A stretch of 64,000 nt of DNA from Artemisia argyi (GCA_030686995.1 CM060685.1:23792065-23856064); one strand, 5' to 3'. Shown: positions 22,251-35,961, counted from the first letter of the stretch. Notes: a model not told the origin generated them from the letters alone. Numbers and translations: made by a program.

Positions 22251-23869
22251 ATGGATAACATGTAATTGATTACTAAAACGTAATAAAAATCGGATCTTTA
22301 ATTGTTTTAGATACACGTTTTTTCTAGGGTTTTTCTTTAAAAAATTTTTTATAAAATTTAAAACCCTAACCCTAATTTAAGGGGGGGTCGATTTCCACTA
22401 AAAACCCTAATTAGGGTTTGTGGTTTTCTTGATTAAATTGTAATCACATAGAAACCCTAGGTATTAAACCGGTTTTGTGAACGTACTTGTGACCTATGTG
22501 CTAATTGTTAGGTTTAATCCATGACGAAACATGCATGTTAGTCATGGATCTTGTTTGTTTATTTATTGTCACATGTTTTAAATAGATCTAAAATTGGGGA
22601 AGACTCCAATTAATATATATATTAAAATCAATTTATATGCTATGTGGTGTGTATATTGATTTTGGCCTACGCAATTGATACGTCAATGTATGTGACTCTC
22701 CTCCATTAAGAGGAGAAGGCCTTAATTGATTACATGCATTATAATACCTAGAATTGATTTTATTAGGATCTTTTTAATAAGGTTTGCATGTGGCTAATTG
22801 TTTCACGTTTTAATTATTAGTTGTTTATTTTCTTTAAATTACTTGTTTTTATTTTTTTCTTAATTGTTTGACTTGATGTAAGCAATAAAAAGGGTGATTT
22901 TCATAAAAGAAAATAATATGGACTAATAACGGTGAAACAAAAGTGATAAAGTAAGAATCTTGCAAGGTCTTAAGTGCCGATAGTGGTCCGATTCGCACGG
23001 TAATCAGCTCTCAGGCGAGACTAGCAAAAATTCATACTTTATTATATGATTTTGAGATTGAATCCATAAACTTTTGCTTGATTGATGTTTTGTACAAATA
23101 TGCTTTTAAAATTAAGTCCTTTAAGACGATATTCATAACCGTGATTTGAAGGCTTAGAAAAGAGCCTTAGAGTCTGCCTTGGTTATCACAATCTTGAATA
23201 TGTCTTAAACGAATTACTTTTAAAATCATAATTGTAGAAAGTCATCTTAGGGTTTTGTTAAACCTCAAGTAAAACTTTGTGTATTAATTTCACGAATTGG
23301 TAATAAAAAAAGGTTTTGAAAACTTATGCTATAAAGATGAGTGCATGCATCTTTATACATAGTTTGATTTACACATCAAAATTAAATACCCTTATAATTT
23401 AAGTTACATGCCATCTATCTATAAGAAACACTTGGAATTTTAATTTAGTAAACGTGAGACCTAGGCTAAATTACTATAACAAGGTAAAATTCTTTTAACG
23501 CGTGAGACCATAATTGTAATTTTACAGTTTCTAAGGTAGACGACTTAATTAAGTTGTGCGTGAGACCTAGAATTTAAGGCATGAGATGGGATGAAACATG
23601 CTTACAAGGCAAATTGATTAATCAATTTGATGTAATTCCCATAATGATCTAGGAATTGGAAATCTTGTTTGCCAATTATTGTTCGACAGATTACTATCTT
23701 TTGTACTTTCACTACTAGCAGATCAACTGATGTGGTGGAACTATGTAAAGTTAGATCCTAGGTTTTCAATAAAATTTTGGTGGTTATATGAATATAGCTA
23801 ATGGGTATTTTATTTTCTTGGAGATATTTATTATCGAAAATACTAATGTTTGAACTTTTATCTGTAGAT
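22251..23869 (+). mobile_element. Copia leader (5' untranslated)
   Basis: This is 1.6 kb of AT-rich sequence between primer binding site and gag, without a supported ORF. A 'gtgagaccta' motif recurs around 23453-23575, each time near short repeats. The gag ATG at 23870 follows ttttatctgtagat. Confidence 0.7.
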
Positions 23870-26800
23870 ATGGCTCAACCCGATACCCCATCTGTGATTT
23901 CTGCTTTCAAGAGTCATCTTGAGAAAGAAAAACTGACTGGAAAGAATTTCAATGATTGGTACCGCTCACTTAGAATTGTCTTGAGGTCGACCGGTAAGAT
24001 CAAATACTTGACCGATGAATGTCCAGCTGAACCTGCTGCTACTGCAGCAGAAGCAGTTAAGGAATAATGGAGACAAACACATGCTAAGTTTAATGAGGTT
24101 GCTTGCTTAATGCTCACTAGCATGAGTGCTCAATTGCAAAACAAGTTTGAGTACTTTTTCCCAAAAGATATGCTGGAAGTACTTCAGCAATCTTATGAGA
24201 AATCTCCTGCAGTTGAATTGTATGATGAACTGGACAAGCTACACAACTGCAAGCAGGGTGATGGTAAACCAGTTGAAGATTATGTGACTGAGATGAAGGA
24301 ATCTTTTGATCAGCTTCACAGAATTGGATTTGGTTACCCTGAGAATGTGCAAGTGCACTAGATCAACAGGGCCCTTAACAAGGACTTTGCTGATTTTGTG
24401 CAGAATTTCAACATGCACTGCTCGGGGAAGACAGTCTCAGAATTACTCGCATTGCTTGTTGATTATGAGAAAAGTCTACCAGCCAAGGTCAAGGCTCCTA
24501 CCCCGAAAGTGTTGGCAATTCATGGTGGGAGAATCCAGAAGAAATCGCATGTGAACAAAGGCAAAGGGAAAGGTAATAAAGGTAAGTAGGTCATGGCCTA
24601 TCAACCAGAACCCAAGATGAAACAACATCAGCCTAAGCAGAAAAAGGTGAATCCGCCAAACAAGAAGGATCAGGCATGTCACCATTGTCATGAAAAGGGC
24701 CATTGGAATCGCAATTGTCCTCTCTACATTCATGACTTGCGACTCAAGAAGCAGGGGAATGAAGCTGGTAACCCCAGCTCATCAGGTGCGTTCTTTATGA
24801 TTGAATTATTCACTCTTACTCCTAAATTGATTTCATGGGTATATGATACGGGATGTGGCATTCATATTTGCAATACCTTGCAGGGGTTCAGAGTTGAGAG
24901 AAAGCTGGCCTATGGAAAACAATTCTTGCACGTTGGTAACGGAGGGCATGCAGGAGTTGAAGCTATAGGAGTTTATGATTTAGTGTTGCCTTCGGGCCTA
25001 GTACTATCTTTAAATAATTGTCATTATGCACCGTCAATTGTTAGAGGTGTAATTTCATTTTCATGTTTGTTGAACCTTGGTTTTAAGCATACTATTTCTA
25101 GCAATGGAATTTCAGTTTCTTTAAATGGTGTTTTTTATTTTAATGCTATTGCTGTGAATGGTGTCTTTGAAATTGATATGAATAATAATGATAATGCTTT
25201 TGTTACAAATAATTCAATGTATATCATCAACAATAAGAGAATCAAGAAAGGTCTGGATTCGTCTTATCTTTGGCATTGTCGCCTTGCTCACATTGGCAAA
25301 GATCGCATGAAAAAGCTGCAACATGGTGGGCTTTTAGATAAGATCAATGATGAATCATTTGATAAATGCGAATCTTGCATTGCTGGGAAGATGACAAGAA
25401 AACCCTTTAAAAATAGGATTGAAAGGGCTAATGATCTACTTGGTCTTATTCACACAGATGTGTGTGGACCACTTAGACATGTGTCAAGGAGAGGTGCTAG
25501 CTACTTCTTAACATTTACGGATGATTATAGCCGTTATGGTTATGTTTATTTACTTAAACATAAACATGAGGTATTTGAAACATTCAAAGTGTTTAAAGCA
25601 GAAGTAGAGTTGCAACTAGGAAAGAAGATTAAAGCTCTTCGATCCGATAGAGGTGGTGAATACCTAAGTCAAGAGTTTATAGATTACTTAGCAAAGGAGG
25701 GAATTGTCCAGCACCTTACTTCTCCATATACTCCACAACAAAATGGTGTATCTGAAAGAAGGAATCGTACATTGCAAGATATGATACGATCTATGTTTAA
25801 TCTAACAACTCTTCCTTACTCGTTTTGGGATTATGCCTTGGAATCTGCAGTTCGCATTTTAAATATGGTTCCAACAAAGAAGGTTGATAAGACTCCATAT
25901 GAGGTATGGACTGGAAAAGCTCCTAACTTGTCTTATCTAAAGGTCTGGGGTTGTGAGGCGTATGTTAAACGTGACTCAGCAGACAAACTCCAACAAAGAT
26001 CTGTAAAGTGCATCTTCGTAGGATACCCTAAGGAAACTATGGGTTACTACTTTTATTACCCAACTGAAAACAAAGTTTTTGTTGCAAGGTATGGAGACTT
26101 CTTAGAAAAGGAGCTCATATCTCAAGAATTCAATGGGAGAGTATATGATCTGGAAGACGATCATGAAGATGTAACACCTTCTGAAAACACTAGCCAACTT
26201 CCTGAAGAACCTGAAAGTTTAGGTCCTCCACCAGAAGTTGAAGTGGTTCCCGTTCGCAGATCTTCAAGATCTGTGAAGGCTCCTACACGTCTATGTCTTA
26301 ACATGGAGTGTGATGACAACTTGATAGGGGATCTTGATGAACCTACAAGTTATAAAGCTGCTATGAATAGTCCTGAAAAGGAAAAATGGCAGGGAGCTAT
26401 GAATGGGGAAATGCAATCCATGAAAGACAATGAAGTCTGGGAAGAAGTAGACCTACCTCCGGGTGCCAAGCTAGTTGGGAGTAAATGGCTCTTCAAGAAA
26501 AAGACTGATATGGATGGCATTGTACATACCTACAAGGCCCGTTTGGTAGCTAAAGGCTATACTCAAACTTTTGGTGTTGACTATGAAGAGACCTTTTCTC
26601 CTGTAGCTGACATAAGGGCTATTAGGATTCTTATAGCCATAGCCACTTACTATGACTATGAGATTTGGCAAATGGATGTCAAAACCGCCTTCTTAAATGG
26701 TAGCCTAGATGAAGACATCTATATGACGTAGCCTGAGGGGTTTGTGAATCCAGAATTCCCAGATCGTGTATGCAAGCTTAAAAGGTCCATTTATGGATTA

Positions 26801-27937
26801 AAGCAAGCATCACGACAATGGAATAAAAGATTTGATAGTGAAATTAAAAAGTATGGATTCACTCAAAATCTTGATGAGCCATGTGTATATCACAAAGCTA
26901 GTGGGAGTAATGTAATTTTCCTTATATTATATGTCGATGACATATTGATCATGGGAAATGACATTCTAAGTTTGCAAAAGGTTAAGGCATATCTTAGAAG
27001 TTGTTTTTCTATGAAAGATTTAGGGGAAGCTGCATTTATTCTGGGAATCAAGATATATAGAGATAGATCTCGGCGATTAATTGGATTAAGCCAAAGTGCT
27101 TACATTGATAAAATATTGAAGAGATTCAGTATGCAAAATTCCAAGAAAGGATATTTGCCGATGCAAGAGCAACATGGCTTGAGCAACAAAGTTTGTGCTT
27201 CAACACCTGAAGAGGTGCAATGCATGAAAAGAGTCCCTTACGCTTCGGCTGTGGGATCTATTATGTATGCAGTGAAAAGCACAAGGCCTGATGTGGCGTT
27301 TGCTCAGAATTTAACTAGTCGATATCAGCAGAATCCAGGTGAAAAACACTGGACTGCTGTTAAGAATATTCTTAAGTACCTTATGGCTACTAAAGAGATG
27401 TTCTTGGTTTATGGGGGTACTCCATCTGCAGAGCTTGATGTAACAGGTTACTGCGATGCTTCTTGGAAAGGTGACAAGGATGATACGAAGTCTCAGACGG
27501 GTTATGTCTTTGTCATTAATGGAGGAGCTGTTGATTGGAGGAGCAGAAAGCCGAGTGTACTAGCGATGTCTGCTACAGAAAGTGAGTATATAGCTGCTTC
27601 AGAAGCTGCAATGGAAGCTGTTTGGATTAGGAAGTTTGTTTCAGGGCTTGGGGTTATGCCTTCGATTCAGCGACCTATAAAAATGTATTGTGACAACTCA
27701 GCTGCAATTACATTTGCCAATGAACCTGGAATCATGAGAGGCACCAGACATTTCCCGATTAAGCACCACTATGTCAGAGAACAAGTTGAAATAGGTGAAA
27801 TCGAAATGCTCAAAGTTCACACAGATGATAACTTGGCTGATCAATTTGCAAAGCCTTTACCTGGCACCAAGCTTTACAAGCATGCTGAAGGAATAGGACT
27901 TAAATTAGCTGATAGTTTCATGCCCATTTGTGATTAG
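23870..27937 (+). pseudogene. Copia gag-pol polyprotein with four nonsense codons
   Basis: All domains lie in one frame. Gag (MAQPDTPSVISAF..., UBN2-type) is followed by a zinc knuckle CHHCHEKGHWNRNC (about 24680-24721), an aspartic protease with YDTGCGIHI where DSG is usual (about 24844), and an integrase with the H-H-C-C region ending CESCIAGK and DDE residues in HTDVCGPL, SDRGGEY and QNGVSERRN. Then come RT motifs [10 protein letters not shown] and YVDDILIMG, and RNase H with CDASWKGD and SATESEYIA, ending ICD. Stops: TAA 24065-24067, TAG 24359-24361, TAG 24587-24589, TAG 26729-26731. The last replaces the glutamine of the conserved QPEGF motif. All four fit C-to-T changes of CAA or CAG. 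Length and order are otherwise normal for copia. Confidence 0.92.
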
Positions 27938-28732
27938 TATTTGGATAAAGGATGTAATGTACAATTATTAATTTTTAATGAAATAAAGTATTGGTTATGT
28001 TTATTTATTCAAGTCTTAATAATATATCTTATATTTGCATGTTTAAGATCCATGAATAATTTATTATTCTAAATAGTTCATTGTCGATTAATGATATGGG
28101 AATATCATTAAACTAAGACAATTTTGAGTATTGGTTAAAGATATACTTGAAAGTATATTGATGCGTAGCCATACCAATTTCACATGATATTCAATGAATT
28201 GAGTATTGGACTTATCCCAACAATATGATTTAAATTTAATGTGAGAATCATATTTAACAGTTAACCTCAGACTTGAGATACCAGATAAGTGTCATGGATG
28301 TAGTGCATTTTGTGGAGCAATCTACCGCTTACCGTAATTGGAAGTCATAAGGGTTGTTTTCAGAATGTTACAAAGTTCATGGGTTATTCTTGTAGTCAAG
28401 AGAGAATTCGTTCCTTCTGATTTGTTCAGAAGTTTAATACTGCTGGGCCCCTCGTAGGGTTGACAAAATGTTTGCGTGGCCACGCCCAAAGTCTATCTGG
28501 AATACGTTCAGATGTTTTGGTAATTTTGTTCAATCATAAAGAGACGAGAAACAGAATTTAATAAAGAACCTCACATCTTTATTAATGTAGTATTAGAGGC
28601 GAAAGGATAATAATAATGATGAATCATTAAAGGTTTTCCAGGAAACCTAGCTCGGGTCGAACTGGGGGCATTGGAGTGTTGCAAGACGCCAACCAATGTC
28701 ATTTTACTATTAATAGATATACGAGTGGGAGC
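27938..28732 (+). mobile_element. Copia 3' untranslated region with polypurine tract
   Basis: These 795 bases lie between pol stop and 3' LTR and end in the polypurine tract gagtgggagc (28723-28732). This region is the part most clearly shared with the old copia at 4095-4919, so it is more conserved than expected for filler. Confidence 0.75.
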
Positions 28733-28822
28733 TGTTAAAAGTTACGTATAAATATTAATATGTAAATGACTAGTATCGAACCCGAGACCTCGGGATTGTA
28801 CACATTACAAACAAGAATAAAG

Positions 28823-28910
<88 letters not shown>

Positions 28911-29510
28911 ACACTTGAAGGGACTAAATAATCGTTAATATTAAACGTAAGTATTAATTATTATTAAGGGACGAAAGAACGAGGACTAGAATGTAACTTG
29001 GGAGTCAAGAAGGATCTAGAACACCCCTTGGGTGCCTAGGCCGGTCGAACCCAACCCATGTGGGTCGACCCATGCTTGTCTTGTGCTCCAAGGTTTCATC
29101 TAGTATATATACAAGGCCAAGGATTAGAGTTTCACATCTCTTGTGCACACACACAAAACCCTAAAGTTTTCCTTGTCTCTTTTCTTCTCTTGGCCGATCG
29201 ACCCTCACTCCCATAAGGGTTTTAGGATCGATTTTCCCTAAGCAAACTAAGTGTTTTTGTTTACTTGCATAAACCTTTATTCGTTGGTAGTTTGTGTGTA
29301 CAAGAACGAGGTAATTACTTACTTTAGTAATTATCAAGAGATCGATAAACAAAACGGTAAGGGGTTTATCATTGATCTAATTGTACAAGAATCAAGGTTT
29401 ATTTGAAGTGCATCGGGTACGTTTACTATTTATGTTTTAGTTAATCTTATACGTGTTATTATTGATCCTTGCTTCTGCATATGTGCTTTATTGATTGTCA
29501 AACTCTAACA
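28733..29510 (+). mobile_element. Copia 3' LTR
   Basis: The 3' LTR is near-identical to the 5' LTR, longer only through its (TA)n run (28826-28905). It is followed by target duplication GTAAA at 29511-29515 and by unit sequence that continues the copy broken at 21488. Confidence 0.93.
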
Positions 29511-30271
29511 GTAAACTCAAGGAGTGTTTGTTTATGCTTATATAGATTTCATTTTGTTAGTTGATCTTCTCCTTTCCACACAAAAAGTGATAAAATTTAC
29601 TAAAAAGAAGCAAAAGCCATTGAAATAAATCTTGTTTCTGACATGTATAAATATAGTACTACTTATTAATGCAACTCGTTTTCTGTTTCTTCAACTACAT
29701 GCCATGAAGTTGTTGGTAATGTAAAGTAATTTTTTGTGTCCAAATTGATCAAGAAACTCGCTCGGTCATTCTGTCTCTTTTAGTTAAATTTGTTCTAGTT
29801 TAAGAAAATTGTTTCATTGTGTATCATTAGGTAAGTATAATATTCAACAAAGTATAAATTAAATATAGTGCACATTTATCAATGCTCGTGTTAAATGACT
29901 TGATATTGCGACCTTATATAGTCCACAACAAAATATTGTTGTATCATATAGTCCACAACAATCCATTTGTGATGTATGTTAAATACCGAATCGAAATCGC
30001 GACCCTATATTTATTGTTGTATCGTACGTGCTAGTGAATCATATACTTACTTCTACAAAATCTTGCAAGATCCGTAACCTTTCATCATTGTGATGATGTA
30101 TCTGTGTGCTTTCTTTGTTTTTGTGACAACTGAATTATTCATTTATTCTGCTCCACAAGTAGTTTAGTTTTAGCATATAAGAAAAGCTCGGTGAATAAAA
30201 TCTATATCCAATCGTCGTGTGATTGATTAAACAAAAAGGCATAGAGTACCATTTTTTTAAGTGACACACAT

Positions 30272-30308
<37 letters not shown>

Positions 30309-30442
30309 TTGAAATTTTATATTAATTTTCCAATACAGACTTGACACCAAGGTTTGATTCTTTTTTTTCCCTAAAATATTTGATTCTGTTATGAAAATAT
30401 AAGATTATTTGCAACATGGATGGCCGTCTTCGTGCAATGTAA

Positions 30443-30484
30443 TATATATTCAAGAAAGATTTCACTTCTCTAACCTATGTGGGA
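30443..30484 (-). promoter_or_regulatory. U6-like Pol III promoter module, copy g
   Basis: Minus strand: TCCCACATAG, 26-bp spacer, TATATA (30443-30448). Downstream on the minus strand a conserved block runs to a T32 run (plus A run 30274-30305). Confidence 0.55.
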
Positions 30485-31098
30485 ATAACGTTGAAGTGAC
30501 TCTAGTCAAATAATAGTCACAATCCATGCTATTTAAGAACGCCTGTATATTGAAGCTACCCTGATAACTAATGCCAAAATTTACATACAGTAATTAGTTA
30601 TAATACGTGTGCACGCACGTGATTGTGATATAAATATTTAATTACGTATTAGTATAATATATTTTGAGCTTAGATTAAATAGCACATGATTACATTGTAT
30701 ATAAAGAAAAAAGCAATCAAATTACCTTAAGTCATTGTGTTTTAAAAGTAAAAAAAGTTTAAAACATCAGTTGTATACTTGGAAGATCGAGCGATATTTT
30801 ATTGTTGTGTTAAAAAAACTAGTACTCCGTAGTAAATTTTCCTAAAGTGTTTGGATAAACAATATCTAAAGAATACATAAACTTTTATAAGTTTTTGGAT
30901 AAATCATTCCGAACACATCTCATAATCATATGTAGTGTGAGTAGAGACTTTTCAACTCATTTAAAAAAATCAATTCAAATAAGCAATATAATTAAAAAAT
31001 AAATAAAAATACCAACATTATATCTTAGCCTATTAGTAATATTTTTAATAAACAAAGAGAGTATACATAACATAACATTCACTATCGTATATAAGTAG

Positions 31099-31140
31099 TA
31101 TATAACAAGAAAGATTTTACTTCTTTAACCTAAGTGGGAT
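31099..31140 (-). promoter_or_regulatory. U6-like Pol III promoter module, copy h
   Basis: Minus strand: ATCCCACTTAG, 25-bp spacer, TATATA (31099-31104). Confidence 0.5.
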
Positions 31141-32011
31141 GTAAGGTAGTTGAAATATCAAATACATATCCAATATGGAAGCTTGTCGCCCACAGTCGGC
31201 TAAACAACTCAAATGATATATAAGAAAATAAAAGCTTGATTATGCAGTTTATATAACAAAATTAAATTCAACAAAATGTTTATGAAAAGAAAAACTAAAA
31301 GCAAACACGAGAGGCAAAGGATGTAAAAGAAAAACTAAATGAAACGATCGAATATATCCAATATGGATGTGTTATGGGCCCGTTATTATTGAATGGGATA
31401 AGAATTTGGTGAAAGGTAAAATATTATAGATAATCACAAAAACTATAAGGCCTCAAACATACTACATCGACGATCCTCATGAGTGTTAAGAAACCTTAGG
31501 ATTAGATTAAATGGTACTCTCTCTTAACTAGAAATGTTGTAGCTTTTGCTTGATTGAACTCAGAGTGATAAGAGCTTAAACGGCCAATTATCAAATGTCC
31601 TCAGTAAAGACCTTACATGGAGGGACATGCCTTAGTTAATTTATATTGTATGTTATAGGGGAATAAATATGCCATTGTACGGTAGGGCTTATGTAAGTTC
31701 ATGTGGATTGGTGTGAAACATCTAGAGATTGAAAAGAACAACAACGGTTATTGGATTTACTTAGAACATTACTATACATTTAGTTGCGTAAACATTTATG
31801 GACAATCTTTGTAAACAGAAAGGAATAGAGTACCATTTTTTTTAAGTGACAAGCATATATATATTAAAAAAAAAAGTTGGAATTTTGTATTAATTTTTCA
31901 ACACAGATATCACACCAGGGCTTGATTTTTTTTGTTCTACAAGACCTGTGTTCATTTCTGTTTTGAAAACATAACATTATTCTCAACACGGCTTGTCATC
32001 GTACAATGTAG

Positions 32012-32054
32012 TATATATCCAATCAAGATCTCACTTCTTTAACCTATGTGGGAC
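32012..32054 (-). promoter_or_regulatory. U6-like Pol III promoter module, copy i
   Basis: Minus strand: GTCCCACATAG (ten of eleven to RTCCCACATCG), 26-bp spacer, TATATA (32012-32017). A start about 23 bases on (near 31988) would give a transcript of roughly 110 nt to the T run at 31876-31866. This is the cleanest copy, although a TTTT lies early in the transcript. Confidence 0.6.
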
Positions 32055-34248
32055 TGCGAGATCTCTAAGGTTGAATTGACTTTATTCAAATAATACTAAC
32101 ATCCATGGTAATTAAGTGACGAATGCAATTGTCAGATTTCGACTACGTAGTACAAACTTTACCACTAATTTTCATTTGGGTTTACTCTCATTTTTTTCAT
32201 TCAAGCAACTTATTTTCTCTCGCTATTGGGCCAAATCGTGAACCCATGAGTATTGCAATTCTGTAACATACTTTGCGTATATAAACAACAACGATCTCAC
32301 TTCATTTAACGAAGTTCGAAATTTTTTAGTATATCAAATTCATTAACAACCAAGTGGTTGAAAAACATAGTAATACTCTCCGGACATGTGTGAAACATAG
32401 TTTGACTTTTTAGTTTGACTCTCATGTCATGTTGTATAAATACTGTATTGTTTGATCATTTTCATTAATAAGAATTTCACTTTCATTCACTTCTCTTTTG
32501 TTTTTAATAGTGCTCGACAGATACTTCATCGTAACATGTCATAGCAGAATGATCAACATCTATTTGGAGCCTCAAATATTTATCCAGTGTACAATCCAAC
32601 TCTGCACACCAGACTCACTTCAAAACTTTTTTTTTTTTTTTTTTTTTAATTATTATTTTTGTTTCGCTCGCTAGCCCCTAGCAAAAACGGAGGTTGAGTT
32701 TTGAGTTTTTTTGTTTAATTTAATACTTATGTTTTGGTTTTTGTTTTCCCTATTGCTTATTTAATTACTAGCAAAAACTCTGTCTGATTGATGAAGTTTA
32801 TTGGAGGGACTAGTGAGTTTGACACGTCTATCCATTTTAGATAAGTCTGGTGACTTGCATTCGTTAGTACCTTGTGATGAATTGATTGCATTGTACATTG
32901 GTAGGACAAAGTTGTGACTTTGTCTTTGATACCTTCACTAGAAATATAGGCAAGAAAGGCGGCTCAAATCACCAATGTTGTACCAGATTTGCCTCATATC
33001 TTTAGTCACATGAATGGCAAATCGGTAATGATAAGAGCTTAAAGGACCAAACTCTATGTGCTCAAAGGAGATGTTATATGTTCATTGTAGAGTCAGTGTT
33101 TGTAGTTTGAAGCTACTCTAATAGTTAGTGCCAAAGTTCCAATACAGTTATTAAGTGACAAGGAAATTGGATTTGGAGATCCTCCATGAGGTAAAATTTT
33201 TATCACGGATTTTAAATGGGTAATACTCATATTTTTCGTTCTTTTTAAACAGTGGCGATAATGCAACTCATTTTGTGTTTCATGAATTTCATGCCATCAA
33301 GTTAATTAGAGATTCAATGCTGCATGTAGTTTAGTTTAAGCGCTTTATATGTTAAATATACTTTGCATATCATATAAGTAAAAAATCTTTGTGTGAGTGA
33401 TTAAGTTCCCTTTGTGAAACATCAATATTTGGATAAGTGAACCAGACTCAGCCTGTGTGAGGTTCGATGAGTTTTATAGCATGACTCGTGAGCGTGACAC
33501 ACTAACACATGTATCCATTTTAGATAATTCAATTCTGGTGAGACACATCCGTTGGCAGCTTGTAATATAGAAATGAAAAGTGGACTCATGTTGACCCTTG
33601 CATTTTTATATACAATCTATAGGTTAATTAAGAGCGTTTGTACTTTGAAGCTACTTCGTTATTTGCTTAATACAAGCCCTTTAGGAGAACATTTATGAAA
33701 TAATTCAACTGGCTATTTTTATGTGACTGATTGAATTATCCTTTTGGAAACTTCATTAGTTTGGTTTAAGTGAACATGACTCAAAACTATGTGGGATTTG
33801 GTGATGACTCGTGAATGCGACACATCTATCCGTTTTGGATAATGCTGGTGGATCGCGTACGTTGGTACCTAGAGATTGATTGAGTTATATACACTGGCTG
33901 GTAGGACAAAGTTGTCACTCAATCTTCGCTAGAAAGTCGTCTCAAAGCCCTCAATTTATAGTCACATGGATGTCGTTGAATATCCGGATCAGTTTGAAAG
34001 GCACTTTTACATGAGTGAGTTGTTTTAATAGATAGCTTGATGGACGTTCATGACGGGAAATGCAAAGAAGCATGATGAAGTTAAACTGTTGAAGTGATTT
34101 TAGAACAATCAGTTCTATAGTGATTTTGAAGAAGTTCAAGTGTTTGAAAACATGTTCACTCGACTTTATAGTGACATCAAGAGTTTTTTTTCTTTAACTT
34201 TTATTTTTAAATTTTAAATGCTTGAGAATTTGTTAGTTTGGTATATTT

Positions 34249-34279
<31 letters not shown>

Positions 34280-34314
34280 AATAATCAAGTAAAATAACGA
34301 AAACAAAAAAAGTT

Positions 34315-34392
34315 GAGGTATGAGACAATTGGGATTCGAACCACAAACCTTTGGATTATAGTACAGCCCACATACCAAATGACCTACACCCC
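34315..34392 (-). ncRNA. tRNA-like Pol III unit (78 nt)
   Basis: Minus strand: 5' GGGGTGT pairs with 3' ATACCTC (two G-T). The A-box region is AGGTCATTTGGTAT, the B box GGTTCGAATCCC matches the consensus GGTTCGANTCC, and a T7 run starts four bases beyond. The anticodon arm is not canonical. Its duplicate is at 39123-39200. Confidence 0.6.
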
Positions 34393-35142
34393 ATCCCATG
34401 ATACATGTATTCCTACCTCTACTTAACATATAATGTGTTTACGGCTTGACCCTTATAATAATAAGCATTTAATCACGGATAATTAAATGCCATTGTGGAC
34501 TCTTATCACAACAATTTGCTATGTATCTTCTTATCATTTTCACAAGCACACTCACTATAGAGTTTTGCAACTCTGATAGATGACATTTGTTTAAATGCAA
34601 AGAATATGGAACTTAACCTTTTTTGGGTTAGAAGAGAACATAATCAAGTAACTTATTGGGTTGTTTCTGACGCGTTTTCTTCCTCTTCATGATTTAGTTG
34701 GGATTGTACTTTTCCTTTCCAAAGAAAGCGACAATAAAATTTACTAAAAATGAAGAAAAACCATTGAAATAGATCTTGAATCTGACACAACTGGATGTAT
34801 ATCTATATTCGAGCAATCATTTGACGTTCTTGGACCAAAGTTAAATATAGTTGATAGTGGTCGAATCAAATTTTGGATTTCTAAACGTTGACTCTTGCAT
34901 TAAACAATGTTGTCAGTCTATCTCTTGATACCTTCACTAGAAACTAAAGCAACAAAGAGAGCTTAAATCATATGTGCAAATATTATAGTGTGACATCAAC
35001 ATTAATTAATTTTTAACTTTTGTAATCTTGGAACACAGCAAGTACCAATGATGAAAAAATGGAAAATGATCTAAAAACAGTTATCTAGTTAGCGAAAATA
35101 CAGCTAAAAAGATGATGTTTCATGAAAATGAAAAACAAAAAA

Positions 35143-35220
35143 GGAGTATGAGCACGCAGGGAATTGAACCTCTGACCTTGTTGACAAGTTAAAGATCACT
35201 TACCTTCAGACTCACACTCC
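35143..35220 (-). ncRNA. tRNA-like Pol III unit (78 nt)
   Basis: Minus strand: 5' GGAGTGT pairs with 3' ATACTCC, the B box GGTTCAATTCCC fits the consensus, and a T6 run follows immediately. The D-arm region is altered compared with the duplicate at 39991. The anticodon stem is uncertain (loop too long). Confidence 0.6.
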
Positions 35221-35608
35221 CCACATTATTAAACTCACCTTACAAATTTTGTAACAAGACAAGAGGCCCATAGCTTTCAATAAAAGAAACACCAACAATT
35301 AAATACAACCTCCTTTTTTTCACACAATTTTTTTACGAGAGCTTGGCGGCTTAGGCCCGTAACTTTCAATCAAAAAATAAAATTACAAACACAAACGAAA
35401 TCATTAATTGTAAACCCGGCGCTCGGGAAAATATAATCAGGAGGTAACTTTTCTTGCTACGATGATTTATAGCCATATTTTAGAGATTTAATTTGTGAGG
35501 TGATTGAGTTATGCATATACATTGGTAGGACAATCAAGAGTTCAAGTGTTTAAGAATATGTTCACTTGACTATATAGTGAAAAAAAAGGTTTTTTCTTTA
35601 TGTATTTA

Positions 35609-35961
35609 TCTTTTATATAATAAAACAAAACCTCAAGTGGGGACTTTTCCATTTCAAAAAAACTAAACTATATCTTATTTAGTAATAATATTATTTAAAA
35701 AAAATATATTTTCTTATTAGGTAACATTTTATATTTATCCATAACACTAGTAGAAGATAAATACAAAAAATATAGATAAGATGCAATTAACAATAGGATT
35801 AAAACTTTTAAATAATTATCTTTAATAATAAAAAAAACTATAATTAAACATCATAAATCAAACAAAACAAAGATTAAATTATTTGTTTTTAAATAAATAA
35901 AAATATATGATTTAAAAATTTTTTTAAAAAAAACCCGCGCGTGCGCGAGCATTATAACTAG
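35609..35961 (+). mobile_element. Short non-autonomous Helitron
   Basis: It begins TCTTTTATATAATAAAAC and ends with a CGCGC-GT-GCGCG hairpin (about 35934-35947) followed 11 bases later by CTAG. It lies between host A (35608) and T (35962), as Helitrons do, and has no target duplication. It carries no Rep/helicase. An old copy is likely, given its AT-rich interior. Confidence 0.7.

Larger units (their letters stand above)
21489..29510 (+). mobile_element. Complete Ty1/copia retrotransposon, young but inactivated
   Basis: Structure in order: 5' LTR 21489-22235, primer binding site 22237-22250, leader 22251-23869, gag-pol in one frame 23870-27937, 3' UTR, polypurine tract 28723-28732, 3' LTR 28733-29510, 5-bp target duplication on both sides. 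By eye the two LTRs differ at about seven substitutions plus the length of a TA run, so the insertion is recent. The single gag-pol frame carries four stops and no frameshift. The copia remnant at 1846-5715 is an older relative. Confidence 0.93.
29516..33520. repeat. Non-coding unit copies between copia and the segmental duplication
   Basis: There is no gene. The recurring blocks of the 5.7-14.2 kb array appear several times (promoter modules g, h, i; 'gacacgtctatccattttag' at 32821; 'taagagcttaaaggaccaaa' at 33032). A-runs at 30274-30305 and 31866-31876 lie where minus-strand transcripts from modules g and i would meet T-run terminators. A T24 run lies at 32624-32647. Confidence 0.65.
33521..35288. 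repeat. Segmental duplication, copy A (partner 38351-40133)
   Basis: These 1.77 kb match 38351-40133 closely in the same orientation, with small indels, giving an offset of about 4.83 kb. Both copies contain two tRNA-like sequences in the same positions. No gene is present. The start 'agataattcaattctggtga' and end 'gctttcaataaaaga' define the visible limits. Confidence 0.85.

Noticed and set aside
32279..32324. Another U6-like promoter module
   Set aside because: A TATA-like sequence is present, but the upstream element is lost (ttaacgaagttc in its place).
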